Positions 37,479-47,983 of a DNA stretch of 64,000 nt are shown in pieces (the first letter of the stretch is position 1; each line of letters opens with the position of its first letter). This DNA is from Tubulanus polymorphus (lineage: Eukaryota; Nemertea; Palaeonemertea; Tubulaniformes; Tubulanidae): NCBI RefSeq assembly GCF_964204645.1, contig NC_134028.1:16729263-16793262 (forward strand). Reading direction: 5' to 3'. Made by a program: the position numbers and the translations under genes. The notes beneath the pieces are model-generated. The model was given only the letters and a program-made list of their open reading frames with translations, had not been told where the DNA came from and made no database searches.

Positions 37479-38733
37479 AGCTGTTTATACTAGAACATGA
37501 TTCTATTTGAGCCTATAAACATTTCATGTAATGAACTATTGAATAAATCTATAAATTCACAGCTGTTACAGCTGTTACTATGACGCCGAGACATATGAGT
37601 CATTATTGCAGCAAACGTGTAGAGAAAATTGTAGAAGGTGTGCCGGAACCAGATGACGTGGCAGGAAATGAACAGGCGCTGTAACATTACGCTCAGGATA
37701 TTCTATCTCTCGAAACGAAATTAGGAGTTTATAGTTTACAATTCTAAATCTAAATGTAAGTACTGTTTTTTGTAGTTATTAGGGCTATTAAATATGAAAC
37801 CTTTAGATATATTTAAGTGTATTTAGTATATCTTTTAGATGGCTAGAGTTGCCGCTAATATCTTCTAGATTAATAAAACGCCATACGCATCAAGAAGTGA
37901 TAGAGAAACTCAAGATACTCTTTCTGACTGAGGAATCAACAGCAATGGATATCGAACCAATAGAAATTAGCACAAGAAACACAAGAATCGCCAAAAGATC
38001 AACGAAGAAACTATATAAGAATTTCAAAAACATTAAGACTCCAATGATTAAGTTTAACATTTGTTGATGTAGTTAAATATTTACCAGCAATTGAAAAAAT
38101 GTTTGTAATTATAAATTGTATTTATAGAAATCAAATGATGTATTGGAAGAAACGACTGAACAACTTGTATAATGTATTGTGTAAATCTGATTGGTGACAC
38201 ATGTAACGCATGTGACGCGGACATGAACGCGTTTGAATTTTCTATGTTCAGTTGTTTCTATTTTACAGAATGAATATATAATTATGATTAGCGCATGTGT
38301 ATTAAGCAAAAGCGGACATCAATGGCCGCATGTGGCGCATGTAACGCATGTGACGAGGACATGAATGCGTTTGAATTTTCTATGTTCAGTTGTTTCTATT
38401 TGCATAATGAATATATAATTATGATTAACACATGTGCATTGATCCAAACCGGCCATAAATGGCCGCATGTGACGCATGTAACGCATGTGTTGTTTCTATT
38501 TTACAGAATTTATAGAATGAATATATCATTATGATTAACGCATGCGCATTAAGCAAAAGCGCTCCTGTATGTCCGCATTTGACGCGGGTATTGTAACTGG
38601 TATGATTTAGATATCAAGGAATCGAAACTGACTTATCAAAAGCAGCGAGGAATGAAAAAGGATGACGTTGGTCGAAGAAATGGAAGAGGATTCTAAAATA
38701 TTAACCAATTTAGTAAAAAAATACGTATAATAA
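37479..38733. other. Non-coding left arm of the Polinton with 138-bp tandem array
   Basis: No convincing gene; an open stretch at 37849-38067 has no recognised domain. From about 38195 to 38600 a 138-bp unit repeats about three times (ATGTAACGCATGTGACG at 38201, 38339 and 38477; the third copy has an internal deletion). It is rich in CGCATG and GCATGTG palindromic steps. Confidence 0.6.
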
Positions 38734-39412
38734 ATGGAACCAGAACAACCACAAACTATCAATATTACAAATAACGCTGGTGTTATAAATATATATTACA
38801 AGAAGTGTTCTAAATGTGAATTAGATAAATTAGCTTTAACAGAATTTAGTAAGCGTAAGATTAGCCATGATGGTTTTCAATATTGCTGTAAAACTTGTTT
38901 TAAACTATATACCAAACAATACCGAGAAGATAATATAGAACATTATAATTATTATATGGCAGAATATATGAGAGAAAGATATCAAACAGATCTTAATTTT
39001 AGATTGAAACAATGCTTAAGATCTAGATTAACACAATTATTCAACAAAGAAACACATTCAGAAACACTATCTAATCTATTGGGTTGTTCAGATGAATTTC
39101 TCAAATCATGGATTATATTTCAATTCGATGATAAAATGAATATAGATAATTATGGGGATTATTACCATATTGATCACGTGTTACCGATTTCTAAATTTAA
39201 CATGAATGATGAATACAATAAAAAAACTTATTTGGGGTTGAAAAAATTTAAGACCTCTTGAAAAGAAAGAAAATCAAATCAAATCTAATAAACTAGATTT
39301 ACAGTTATATTTAGAACAGTTAACAAAGGCAAAGAAATTTATTGATCAATGGAACAATGATCCAAATAATGAACAATACGTTGAGGAATTTGATATCAAG
39401 GATCCGAAATGA
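38734..39412 (+). pseudogene. HNH endonuclease with N-terminal zinc motif, one frameshift
   Basis: The open part encodes 175 residues: a zinc-binding CSKCELDKLALTEFSKRK (C25, C28) with DGFQYCCKTC (C51/C52, C55), then an HNH core YYHIDHVLPISKF (H145, D147, H148). After LKKF the frame shifts by one at an A-run (about 39241-39246). The other frame supplies the expected NLRPLEKKENQIKSNK tail and stops at 39412. It is preceded directly by AATAAATG. HNH proteins of this layout are typical of homing-type nucleases and are not part of the core Polinton set, so this is probably a recruited gene. Its disruption or a sequencing error in the homopolymer are both possible. Confidence 0.75.
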
Positions 39413-39714
39413 CTTATCTGGACAGTTATAATTACTGCTCCTAATAGATAAACAAAAGTAGTGAGATATCAAATAGAATTTAAATAAAATATAATAAAAA
39501 AACAATAACTTCAACTAGCTAGTGAATTCTATTATATTTTTAATATTTTCTTTTCAAAAAGAGAATACTTTATATTTTGAATAGATTCAAATATAAATTC
39601 TTTAAATTCAAATAGCTAGTATCAGTAGTCAATACTAGAATTCTTTAGCTTTAACTAGCTAGTATCATTTGAAGAATACTTATAATATTTTTTTGCTTTT
39701 TTTCTCTAATATAA
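39413..39714. other. AT-rich intergenic with repeated ACTAGCTAGT
   Basis: The palindrome AACTAGCTAGT or variants occur at about 39516, 39608 and 39650 with similar following bases (GAATTCT or ATCA). The region ends with a T-run and ATATAAATG, the start of the next gene. Confidence 0.5.
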
Positions 39715-40323
39715 ATGTCAAAGAAATCGAGTAAGAATAGTATTGATATTGAAAAGACATTAGTTGATTTGGGTATAAGTGATAATAAAGATACAGTTGT
39801 AACTAATTGTGCTCAAGTTAATTGTAATATAGATTATGAATACTATTTATATTGTAAGCATCATCTAGAACTATTGATTGCCGGTGGAAAAACTAAGGAG
39901 TTTTTAAATAGAATCATTACTTTTCAAGAATTAGATGCTATGAAACCAGATAAAGTAATAAAATATTTTAAGATTTATGAAGAGGCAAGATTGGCCCGAA
40001 TAAATGATTCTATTTCAGATGGTATTGTCAAATGTTATTCTAAGTTATGTAACCAGTTAATACCAATTGATGATGAAAATAAATTATATAGTGATTTGAA
40101 AAATGACTACTTAGTTATGACTGAATTACAAAAATGGGTTGGTTATGCTTCATTTCAATTAGGATCGGTTATGACATTAATTTCTACTGGCGTCATAACA
40201 TTTTCGAACATCAAGCCTATGGAATATAAATCAGGTAAGAATGAAACAGATGACGCTGTACTACAACCAAACAGCGAAACAGAAAATGAATCAGAACAAA
40301 AATTAACTAAAATAAATGAGTGA
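39715..40323 (+). CDS. Polinton protein of unknown function, 202 aa
   Basis: Open frame with ATG directly after TAATATAA. It has three Cys in its first 50 residues plus HH (CAQVNCNIDYEYYLYCKHH), possibly metal-binding, a basic middle, a hydrophobic patch near residues 148-165 (FQLGSVMTLISTGVITF) and an acidic tail. It overlaps the next gene by 8 nt. Not recognised. Position next to the integrase suggests a part in replication or integration, but nothing in the sequence proves it. Confidence 0.7.
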   Translation: MSKKSSKNSIDIEKTLVDLGISDNKDTVVTNCAQVNCNIDYEYYLYCKHHLELLIAGGKTKEFLNRIITFQELDAMKPDKVIKYFKIYEEARLARINDSISDGIVKCYSKLCNQLIPIDDENKLYSDLKNDYLVMTELQKWVGYASFQLGSVMTLISTGVITFSNIKPMEYKSGKNETDDAVLQPNSETENESEQKLTKINE

Positions 40324-40648
40324 TAGCGTTAAGAAAAAGGCTAGATCCGAGAAACAAATTAAATGGGCAAGAGAATTAGGTAAAAGATCTTCAGAATTAA
40401 AAAAAGCTAAGAAAAAGAAATTAACTGATATAAATGAATCACAGACTTTATCTGATATTGATTCAAATAATAATCCATCTGATTCTTCTCATGCTGGAAG
40501 TAATTATAAATTATATATTACAATTGGATAAGTAACAGTTATTATATTATCCGGCGTAATATATAAATCAAAATTCAAATCTGATGATAAATATGATTCC
40601 AATGACAATAAACCTATTACCAAGATTATTATTAATGGATTAAAATAA
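40316..40648 (+). pseudogene. Small basic protein with C-terminal membrane segment, in-frame stop
   Basis: The first 71 residues are Lys/Arg-rich (KKKARSEKQIKWARELGKRS) and resemble small DNA-binding or core proteins. A TAA at 40529-40531 interrupts the frame. The same frame then continues with a hydrophobic VTVIILSGVIY segment and a charged tail to TAA at 40646-40648, one base before the integrase start. The tight packing suggests the true gene is 111 codons and the internal TAA is a later mutation. Confidence 0.65.
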
Positions 40649-40649
40649 G

Positions 40650-41762
40650 ATGAAAAAAGAACAATATTTAAGAGATTTATGTTATAACCCAGAAAGTGAA
40701 GTATCATATTCTAACGTTACAGAATTATGGGGTAAAATTAAATCTGATAAGGAAAATGGCGCCATACGGCACCCACACGGTGATATAAAATATAGTGAAT
40801 TGAAATCATGGTTACAAAATCAACCAACATATCAAATACACAAGAAAATGGATAAAACTTATTTAACAAGAAAAGTTATGGTTTCATATATTGATCAACA
40901 ATGGCAAGCAGATTTAATTGACATGAAGAACTTAGAAGAATACAACAAAGGATATTTCTGGATACTGAATGTTATAGACATATTCAGTCGATACGCATGG
41001 TCAATTCCAATCAAAAATAAAACTGGTATCGAAGTAACAAATGCTTTTAAGAATATATTTAAAGAAGCTATTCCAGATAAGATACAATTTGATGAAGGTA
41101 AAGAATTTTATAACAAACATTTTAAAAAACTATTATCTGATAACGATGTAGAATATTTTCCAACACATTCAGATAAAAAAGCATCTATTATAGAAAGATT
41201 TAATAAAACATTGAAAACTAGAATCTGGAAATATTTTACTGCTAATGAAACATATAAATATATCGATGTGTTAGATGATTTAGTGAAAGGTTATAATAAT
41301 TCTAAACATAGTTCTATAAATATGAAACCTATACAAGCTAGAAAAGAAGATAATTCAGAAATAGTTTGGAATAATTTATATGGCGCATTTGTTACACATG
41401 ATTTCGGAGAACCTAAATTTAAAATTGGACAACACGTAAGAATATCTAAATATAGAAAAACATTTTATAAAGGTTATACTCCAAATTTTACAGAAGAAAT
41501 ATTTAAGATTAAAAAGATAATATTAACTAAACCTTTTGTTTATAAATTAGAAGATTTAAAAGATGAAAAAATATTAGGTTATTTCTATGAACAAGAATTA
41601 TCACTTGTACCAAATCCAGATGAAATAGAATACTAAATAGAAAAAGTATTGAAAACAAAAACTCTTAAAGGAAGAAAGTATTCTTTGGTGAAATATAAAG
41701 GATATGATGATAAATTTAATGAATGGATTTTATCTAGTAAAATTAAAAGAATAAATGAATAA
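40650..41762 (+). pseudogene. Polinton integrase (rve family) with C-terminal chromodomain, in-frame stop
   Basis: The first 328 codons give a retroviral-type integrase: DDE residues D88 (QWQADLIDMKN), D148 (IQFDEGKEF) and E182 (IERFNKTLK), then an SH3-like region (FKIGQHVRISKYRKTFYKGY). TAA at 41634-41636 ends this frame. The same frame then continues as a chromodomain-like stretch (KYSLVKYKGYDDKFNEWI) to TAA at 41760-41762. Polinton integrases normally carry such a C-terminal chromodomain, so the internal TAA probably truncates the protein, or requires readthrough. The end overlaps the ATPase start by 8 nt. It would catalyse insertion of the element into host DNA. Confidence 0.9.
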
Positions 41763-42366
41763 AGATTTATTTATATTTGAACCGTATAATATGTTAGTTA
41801 CTGGAGTAACCAATTGTGGTAAAACACATTTCATATTAGATTTGTTAGAAACTATTTATAAGAATCATTTTGATAATATAATATTATTCTGTCCTACTTA
41901 TGAAATGAATGAAACATATAATAGAGACATAGTTAAGATAAAAAAGTTTATTATATTAGATCCTAAAACAGTAAAAGAAAATTTAGATAATTGTATAAAA
42001 ATAGCAATTGATACTTATAAAGGATCAAATACATTATTCATTATAGATGATTGCGCAAATTTACATGATTCAAAAGTTAGAGAAAGTGAGTTATGTTATT
42101 TAGCTTTCTCTGGAAGACATTTTGGGATAACAACATCGGCTTTAAATCAAAAATATAATTCAATTATTAAAGACTTTAGGAAGAATATAAGATTTCTAGT
42201 TTTATTTTATAACAAAGATAAAAAATCTATGCAACAATCATTGGAAGAAAATCAAATTATACCTACTGAATTACATGATGAATATATGAATAAATTAAAG
42301 AATAATAAAGGTTCAAAATTATTACTGAGATTACAATTTCCATATGAATATAAATTTATAAAATAA
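41755..42366 (+). CDS. FtsK/HerA-like DNA-packaging ATPase, 203 aa
   Basis: Walker A GVTNCGKT at residues 17-24, Walker B TLFIIDD at about 93-99, followed by CANLHD and a conserved LAFSGRHFGITTSALNQ (sensor/arginine region). This is the compact A32-like ATPase of Polintons and relatives, which would pump the genome into capsids. Full length and intact. It is the last plus-strand gene before the convergent minus-strand cluster. Confidence 0.9.
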   Translation: MNKDLFIFEPYNMLVTGVTNCGKTHFILDLLETIYKNHFDNIILFCPTYEMNETYNRDIVKIKKFIILDPKTVKENLDNCIKIAIDTYKGSNTLFIIDDCANLHDSKVRESELCYLAFSGRHFGITTSALNQKYNSIIKDFRKNIRFLVLFYNKDKKSMQQSLEENQIIPTELHDEYMNKLKNNKGSKLLLRLQFPYEYKFIK

Positions 42367-42680
42367 CTATTTATATATCTATCTAATACGTATTAAATAC
42401 ATTAATACTTAAAACCCCCTTTTTTTAAATAAATATTATTCATACAATTTTCAACCAATTTATTTTTATTTTTTTCAACTAATATATGAATAAGTTTGAA
42501 AATAATAAAGGTTATTTATTATTACTGAGGTTTCAATATAAATTTGAAAATATAATTTAAGGTATTTTCAAATAATACGTATTAGATACGTATTAGATAT
42601 GTATTAAATACGTATTAGATACCTTAATACTTAAAACCCCCTTTTTTATTTACTATTATTTTATACAATTTTCAACCTTT
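42281..42680. repeat. Tandem duplication of the ATPase 3' end
   Basis: AATATATGAATAA, AATAATAAAGGTT and ATTACTGAG at 42281-42470 are repeated at 42481-42680. Both copies end with TTAATACTTAAAACCCCCTT and TACAATTTTCAACC. The second copy holds a broken coding tail. An extra run of three ATACGTATTAGAT-like units sits at 42571-42620. Confidence 0.75.
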
Positions 42681-42681
42681 A

Positions 42682-43541
42682 TTACTTTTTGAGTGTTAGG
42701 TAATCACTTTCTGAATCACTTTCACTATCAGACCCTAACAATTTATTCAAATGCGCTACCGTATCTTCATAAATAATTGGTTTATTGATATACTTATTAG
42801 TCATCTCAACTATATCTTTATTTTCTGATTTAAGTTTCATAGAATCTTTATTATCAATGCGCTTTCCTGTATTTTCATTATTATCTTTATTAGTGTTTGC
42901 TCCTAATATTTCATTTACAATGTTTGATTCTAATTTAATAGCATCGGTTAAATCTAATTCATCTTTATTAGGCGTTGCTAATAATAAATCTTTATATAAT
43001 TCTTTACCATTTACTTTTTGATTTCAAACAAACTTTGTAACATATCTAAATGGGTGTTCTATAAATTCTCTTAAACCAATACGTTATAACATTATAACAA
43101 TATAACATTAGTAATATGTGAATTTGTATTCATATGATTATTCCAATTTGATGGAGCGTTTGAAAACTCGCCTTTATAATAATCACAATAATTTCTATTT
43201 TCACTAACATTTAATATTATTTCATTATTAGATGTAGAAGGTATTACATTATTAGATGTAGAAGGTAATACATTATTAGATGTAGAAGGTATTACATTAT
43301 TAGATGTAGAAGGTATTACATTATTAGATGTAGAAGGTATTACATTATTATCAATTACATTACTTAAATTATCAACAACACCACTTTAATTATTATCGAT
43401 TTCTATTAGTTTAGTTTTATAAATTTTGAAAATAGGATCAAATATCAAAGCTATATTACAAGGTATTACATAATATAAACCATCATTATTTTCATGTGTA
43501 TCTATGTATGGAATATGTTTATATACTTTACCTCCTTCCAT
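42682..43541 (-). pseudogene. Polinton protein of unknown function with VIPSTSNN repeats, broken
   Basis: Starts at 43541 with MEGGKVYKHIPYIDTHEN, read through TAA at 43386-43388, then five copies of VIPSTSNN (43231-43350) and YYKGEFSNAPSNWNNH. A second frame, starting with LREFIEHPFRYV, contains TGA at 43024-43026, continues LYKDLLLATPNKDELDLTDA and ends with an acidic Ser/Asp/Glu tail (SDSESDSESDYLTLKK) and TAA at 42682-42684. The two parts are probably one gene with two stops and a frameshift, but could be two genes. Not recognised. Confidence 0.5.
43231..43350 (-). repeat. Coding minisatellite, 5 x 24 bp
   Basis: Five head-to-tail copies of GATGTAGAAGGTATTACATT plus ATTA, differing at one position. 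On the minus strand each encodes VIPSTSNN (copy two VLPSTSNN). The unit is a multiple of three, as expected if length change was once tolerated in a protein. Confidence 0.9.
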
Positions 43542-43573
43542 TTATTATATATATTTTTATTAAAGTTAAAATT

Positions 43574-44821
43574 TTAATACATAACACTATCTAATTGTGA
43601 ATTTACAATATTTAATTGTGCGTCAGATATAATATAAATGTGCATTTTAAAATTTTTGATTCCTTTATTCTTTGTCATGAATAATTGTATTCCATCTTTA
43701 GTGTTTTGTAATTTTTTTCCAGAACCATGTAATGAATTATCCTCTGTTGTCCTAAAATCTAACCATAATGCATATTTATTACCGGTATAATAATCAATTT
43801 GATTAATATTACAATTTTCAGATGATTTTACTTTTTCATTCATAAAATGTTTTCTAATTTCTGGCCATTGATCAATCATTCTCATTCCTTGACAAAATAT
43901 TTTATTTGCTATTCCTTCGATAGTTATTTCTACTTTTGTTATTTCAGGATTATAATAATTATCAACATTTATTGCGCCATTAGTCTACGTTGCAATGGTA
44001 AAAAATATTAATATACCTTTAATAGATCTTCTTGGGAAGTTAATATTCTCATTAATAATTTCATCATTTGCATTAATAGTTACAGTTTTAAATTTATCAA
44101 TATAATCATATAATAATGAAAATCCTTGATTGTATTGAGTTTGAATTATACTTGCAATATTTTCATCAGTTACTGTTTCATATTCTAAACATATATTCGA
44201 TAATTTATAACTCATATCTTTATTAACGCTAGATAATACAATTTCATTTACAGGAGCAAATGTTATTTCGAATATAACGTCTTCTTGAATTGCGTATTTA
44301 TATAAAGGTGCATTATTATTTATTAATTCAAAGTCTAATGGAATTTTATATTTGCTTCCATATATAATTTTTATCAATTTATCTATAGAATTAGTTAATA
44401 TTGCGCTATTAGCTTCTGATCTTAATTTATTTTGGTTTTCTGATTGGATGCCTTGAAATATCATATTATTTCTATTTTCTTTAGTTAACCATAAATCTTT
44501 ATAATGCATAAATAAATTATAATCATCTAATGAGAAAACTGTTTCTGGACCAATCTTTATTGTTAATTTTTTAATCAAATACCTTCCAACATTATCAACA
44601 ACATAATTATTATTATTACCGATTACTTTTATATCGGCTGATAAATAAATACTATTTGGAACATAAAAAGTATTTTGTGTTAATCGAGGAATTCTAACAT
44701 ATAAAGTTTCATCGGGATTAATATTAGAAGGGTTATGAGTAATTATATGATGTGATCTTTCTGCTTTAATAGCATTAGATATTCTATGATTCTTAGAAGG
44801 ATTGATATAACTCCCACTCAT
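43574..44821 (-). pseudogene. Polinton major capsid protein candidate (double jelly-roll), in-frame stop
   Basis: Starts MSGSYINPSKNHRISNAIKA at 44821. Features are typical of Polinton major capsid proteins: IPRLTQNTFYVPNSIYLSAD, DNVGRYLIKKLTIKIG, then a middle KIPLDFELINNNAPLYKYAI and second-half strands (VIFEITFAP, YKLSNICLEYETV). TAG at 43985-43987 interrupts the frame; the same frame continues with the last part (EITKVEITIEG, MRMIDQWPEIRKH, LWLDFRTTEDNSLHG) to 43574. All 415 codons are otherwise in one frame. It would form the icosahedral shell. The fold is inferred from family resemblance. Confidence 0.8.
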
Positions 44822-44840
44822 TTATTTAACAAAAAAATTA
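44822..44840 (-). promoter_or_regulatory. T-run/TAAATAA junction before the capsid gene
   Basis: Minus strand TAATTTTTTTGTTAAATAA immediately precedes ATG. It matches the junctions before at least five other minus-strand genes of this element. Proposed as a late-type promoter or start context; inference. Confidence 0.5.
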
Positions 44841-44841
44841 A

Positions 44842-46293
44842 TTATTTATTTTTGATCATGTTTACTAACCCAAAAATAATAGCACTTACAACTGTAATTA
44901 AAAATAAAATAATATGTTCAGCAGCAAAGTTAATAATGTTTCCTGCAGATTTCAATATAAAACCAACAATTGATGCAATAATTCCTGGTAATGCTGCAGC
45001 AGATTTTTTAGATAGTTCCCATAAATATTTTGCTAATTTCTTTAAACCATCCTTAACTTTATCTTGTATAGAATTATTATCATTCGGGGGTTTATCTGGG
45101 TTATTGGGAGTAGGAGTAGATTTCAAAGCATTTGATATTGCTAAACCAATTGTTGTAAATACCATAGTTACAGCTGTTAGAATTGAAAGAATTGTAATAC
45201 CTTCTAACTTAAATAATCTTATTCTATCTTTCAATGATATTTTAGAATTTGGTTTAATCAACAAATCTTTAAAAACATCTTTTAATCTTTTAAAATTATA
45301 ACCAAATTCTTTTAATAATATATCTCTTTCACCTTTCAGTACTTCTAAATTATCTTTTAAATTATTAATTTCTTTTTATAAACCTAATTCTTTTTGCCTA
45401 TATTCTATTTTATCAATTGCTTGATGGTCTAAATCAGACTTTAATTTTTCTATTTCTTTATTTTTATCAGTTAATTCTTTTTCTAAATTGTTAATTTTAA
45501 TATCTCTTATACTTTTTTCATTCGCAATTTTATCAGCCGATTCTTGCATACCTTTAATTTCTCTACGTGTTTGTTCAGGATATAATTCTAATTCATCATC
45601 AGTTAAATCAAGTAATCCCTTCGGTAAAAGTTTTTCAGTTTGAACTTCGTTTGATTTAGGTTTACTAGTTTTGGAAGTTTTATTCTGTTCAGAAGTTGTT
45701 TCTGTTTCTGGATTATCATCGATTATTTTAAATAAGTCATCAATTCTTTGACTAAATACTCTTATATTATCATCTCTTTCTTCTTGTGTAACATTGGTTA
45801 TTTCATTACTAATACTTATTCTCTTAATTTAATCTGGACCTAATTTTCTCAAAGTTGATTCCGCTAATATTTTATTTAGTTTTGTTCTTTGATCAGTGAT
45901 ATCAATATAATAATCACCATCCAAACGATAATAATATTTACCTTTAAAAAGTTTTAATTTTTGTACTAAAAGTCTGGCGCCTCTATCATTTATATTATAT
46001 CCAGATTCTTTAAATACACGTTGAAAATCATACATAAAATCAATATTTTCAATATCTTCCTTTGATAAACCTGGGTCTAAATTTTCAGTAGGTATTCTCG
46101 ATCTAGTTCTTCTATCAAATTCATCTGTTGATGGGGCTTTAGAACCACTATCTGCTAAATTAGAATTATATGTTGTATCATTATCATTATCAATATTAGT
46201 ATCAGCAGTCATATAATCATCATTGTTAGTATTGGCATCATCATTATTTCCCATGCCTTCCATTTCATAATCTTCTCCACCTTTTACATCCAT
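44842..46293 (-). pseudogene. Coiled-coil protein with C-terminal membrane segments, two in-frame stops
   Basis: Starts MDVKGGEDYEMEGMGNNDD at 46293: an acidic, Asn/Asp-rich N-terminus, a folded-looking block (FQRVFKESGYNINDRGARLL, KYYYRLDGDYYIDI), then TAA at 45829-45831. The frame continues through a long coiled coil (NNLEKELTDKNKEIEKLKSD) with TAA at 45376-45378. It ends with two hydrophobic segments (ITILSILTAVTMVFTTIGLA, HIILFLITVVSAIIFGLV) at 44842. All parts share one frame (483 codons). Layout suggests a virion membrane or scaffold protein. Not matched to a named family. Confidence 0.65.
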
Positions 46294-46311
46294 TTACATA
46301 ACAAAAAATTA
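46294..46311 (-). promoter_or_regulatory. T-run/TATGTAA junction
   Basis: Minus strand TAATTTTTTGTTATGTAA directly before ATG of the coiled-coil gene. Its first TAA is the stop of the upstream gene. Confidence 0.45.
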
Positions 46312-47513
46312 AAATCTAAAATATAATATTCCTCCGATTACAATTCCTATACAAGTTAAAGCTAATTTAGCATTTTCATGGGATTTATTATCATCATTTA
46401 GTTTAATTATTTCATGTTGAATATTATCAGTTTTTATATCTTCTGATGTATTGTAATCTTTTATTTTAGAATCATTATTTAATTTAATATTATTAGTTTT
46501 AGTTTCAGTTGATTGAATGTGCTTTTTATTTTTTTCACCTTCCATTAATTTTGGAGCAGTAATAATCTTTTTATTTATATCATTTAAACCAAATGAATTA
46601 TTCATTGTTGCTATCTGATATCTTACAATTTTTTCTGGAATCGATCTATTTTTATCATTATGAATTGAATCTTCAAATAATACTTTGAATTGTTTCTGCG
46701 CATCGAATGAAGTGTTATCATTTCCAATTATTGGGGATCTTGTTTCAACTTGCGCGCCTAAAATACATATCAAATAAGTTCTAATTGATTGATTTATTCT
46801 TTGTATTCCAGCTTTAGTAAAACCTTCACTATTTTCTAAAATGAAATTAACCCAACCATTATTATTTTGTTGTTTATATTATTATAATATTTTGGTAATT
46901 CATTCCAATTTAGTGTTCTTATATCTGAATTTGTCATTATTTTTCCAAATTCTTTAGTATACAATATTCCTAATCCACCCATTGTTCCAATTTTTGCTCT
47001 AAAATCTTTATTTGAATTAATATCAAATTCATTACATATTTTATAAAACTTAGAAAAATTAATATTATTATTCAATTCTTTAAAATATTTTGAACCTGGT
47101 AAAGGACATTCTAATTCATCTAATATTAATTTTATTTAAAAATATGTATGAAATCTAAAAAGTGATAACATCAATGGTAAACTTGGTTTGTTTAAATGAT
47201 CATTCCAGCTAATTCCACATCCTGTTGTTGCGCAATAAACAGCAAAATTTAATTGGTTCTGCCAATACTTCATATTAGATTTTAATAACCATTGTTTTGC
47301 CTCATTTAAATTTTTGAAATTAATTGTATACACATGAAATATATTTTCCATCTTTACATGAAAATTATTACTTTCAGTAACATAAATATATAAATCAATT
47401 AGTGAATTTAAAACTTCATTTCTGTATGTAATATCTTTATTAAAATCTATTGCAGGAATATTATATTTAATTGATTTATTATATAAGAAAGCTTTTGGAA
47501 AACTATCTGCCAT
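46309..47513 (-). pseudogene. Conserved Polinton protein with C-terminal membrane anchor, stop plus frameshift
   Basis: Starts MADSFPKAFLYNKSIKYNIP at 47513. Contains FAVYCATTGCGISWNDHL and LSLFRFHTYF, then TAA at 47136-47138 in frame. It continues LDELECPLPGSKYFKEL, IGTMGGLGILYTKEFG, shifts frame near 46862, and continues through GFTKAGIQRINQSIRTYL to a single C-terminal hydrophobic helix (LALTCIGIVIGGILYF) at 46309. I think a protein of this type recurs in Polintons, but I cannot name a function; virion-associated is a guess from its place among capsid and membrane genes. Confidence 0.65.
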
Positions 47514-47532
47514 TTATATAACTAAAAAATTA
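47514..47532 (-). promoter_or_regulatory. T-run/TATATAA junction
   Basis: Minus strand TAATTTTTTAGTTATATAA directly before ATG at 47513; overlaps the preceding stop. Confidence 0.45.
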
Positions 47533-47964
47533 ATAATTTATTAATTCTTTTAATAATTTATCTTGTTCTTCAACTGTTATATAGCCATTTAAACTTATTA
47601 TATAATCTAGTGTATTCTTTAATTTATTAATTTCTTTTATATTAGTTTTAATTTTTTCTTTATTACTTTTTATATTTAATTTTGAACTTATACTAGTTAA
47701 TACACTTGAACTTAATCCTAATACACCAATTGATATAGCTAAAGGTGTTAATGGACTGAATATTGCTAGAAATGTTATTACAGAACTAATTGTAACCGAA
47801 CCACTTATAATCAAATAATATATAATTTTACTTTTTAAATATTTTTTCTTTTTTATCTTTAAGTCACTTTCAAATTCTAATATTTGTTTTTCTAAATATG
47901 TTTTTAATTTAGTTTTATTTATATCATGAGGAATAATATCAATATTATCAACTTTATCTTCCAT
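47530..47964 (-). CDS. Two-segment membrane protein, 144 aa
   Basis: Intact. Two hydrophobic segments in the centre (KIIYYLIISGSVTISSVITF and FSPLTPLAISIGVLGLSSSV) lie between charged coiled-coil flanks. Probable virion or cell-membrane protein. Family unknown. Confidence 0.7.
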   Translation of the reverse strand: MEDKVDNIDIIPHDINKTKLKTYLEKQILEFESDLKIKKKKYLKSKIIYYLIISGSVTISSVITFLAIFSPLTPLAISIGVLGLSSSVLTSISSKLNIKSNKEKIKTNIKEINKLKNTLDYIISLNGYITVEEQDKLLKELINY

Positions 47965-47983
47965 TTATTTAGCAAAAAAATTA
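47965..47983 (-). promoter_or_regulatory. T-run/TAAATAA junction
   Basis: Minus strand TAATTTTTTTGCTAAATAA before ATG at 47964. The leading TAA is the stop of the upstream gene, leaving a 16-nt spacer. Confidence 0.5.

Noticed and set aside
37849-38067. Short plus-strand gene in the Polinton left arm
   Set aside because: 72 codons with no recognised domain, no junction-like start context and base use unlike the neighbouring Polinton genes. Left as non-coding.
42785-43021. Plus-strand hydrophobic protein
   Set aside because: It is the antisense of the minus-strand gene ending in the acidic SDSESD tail, which fits the local gene direction better.
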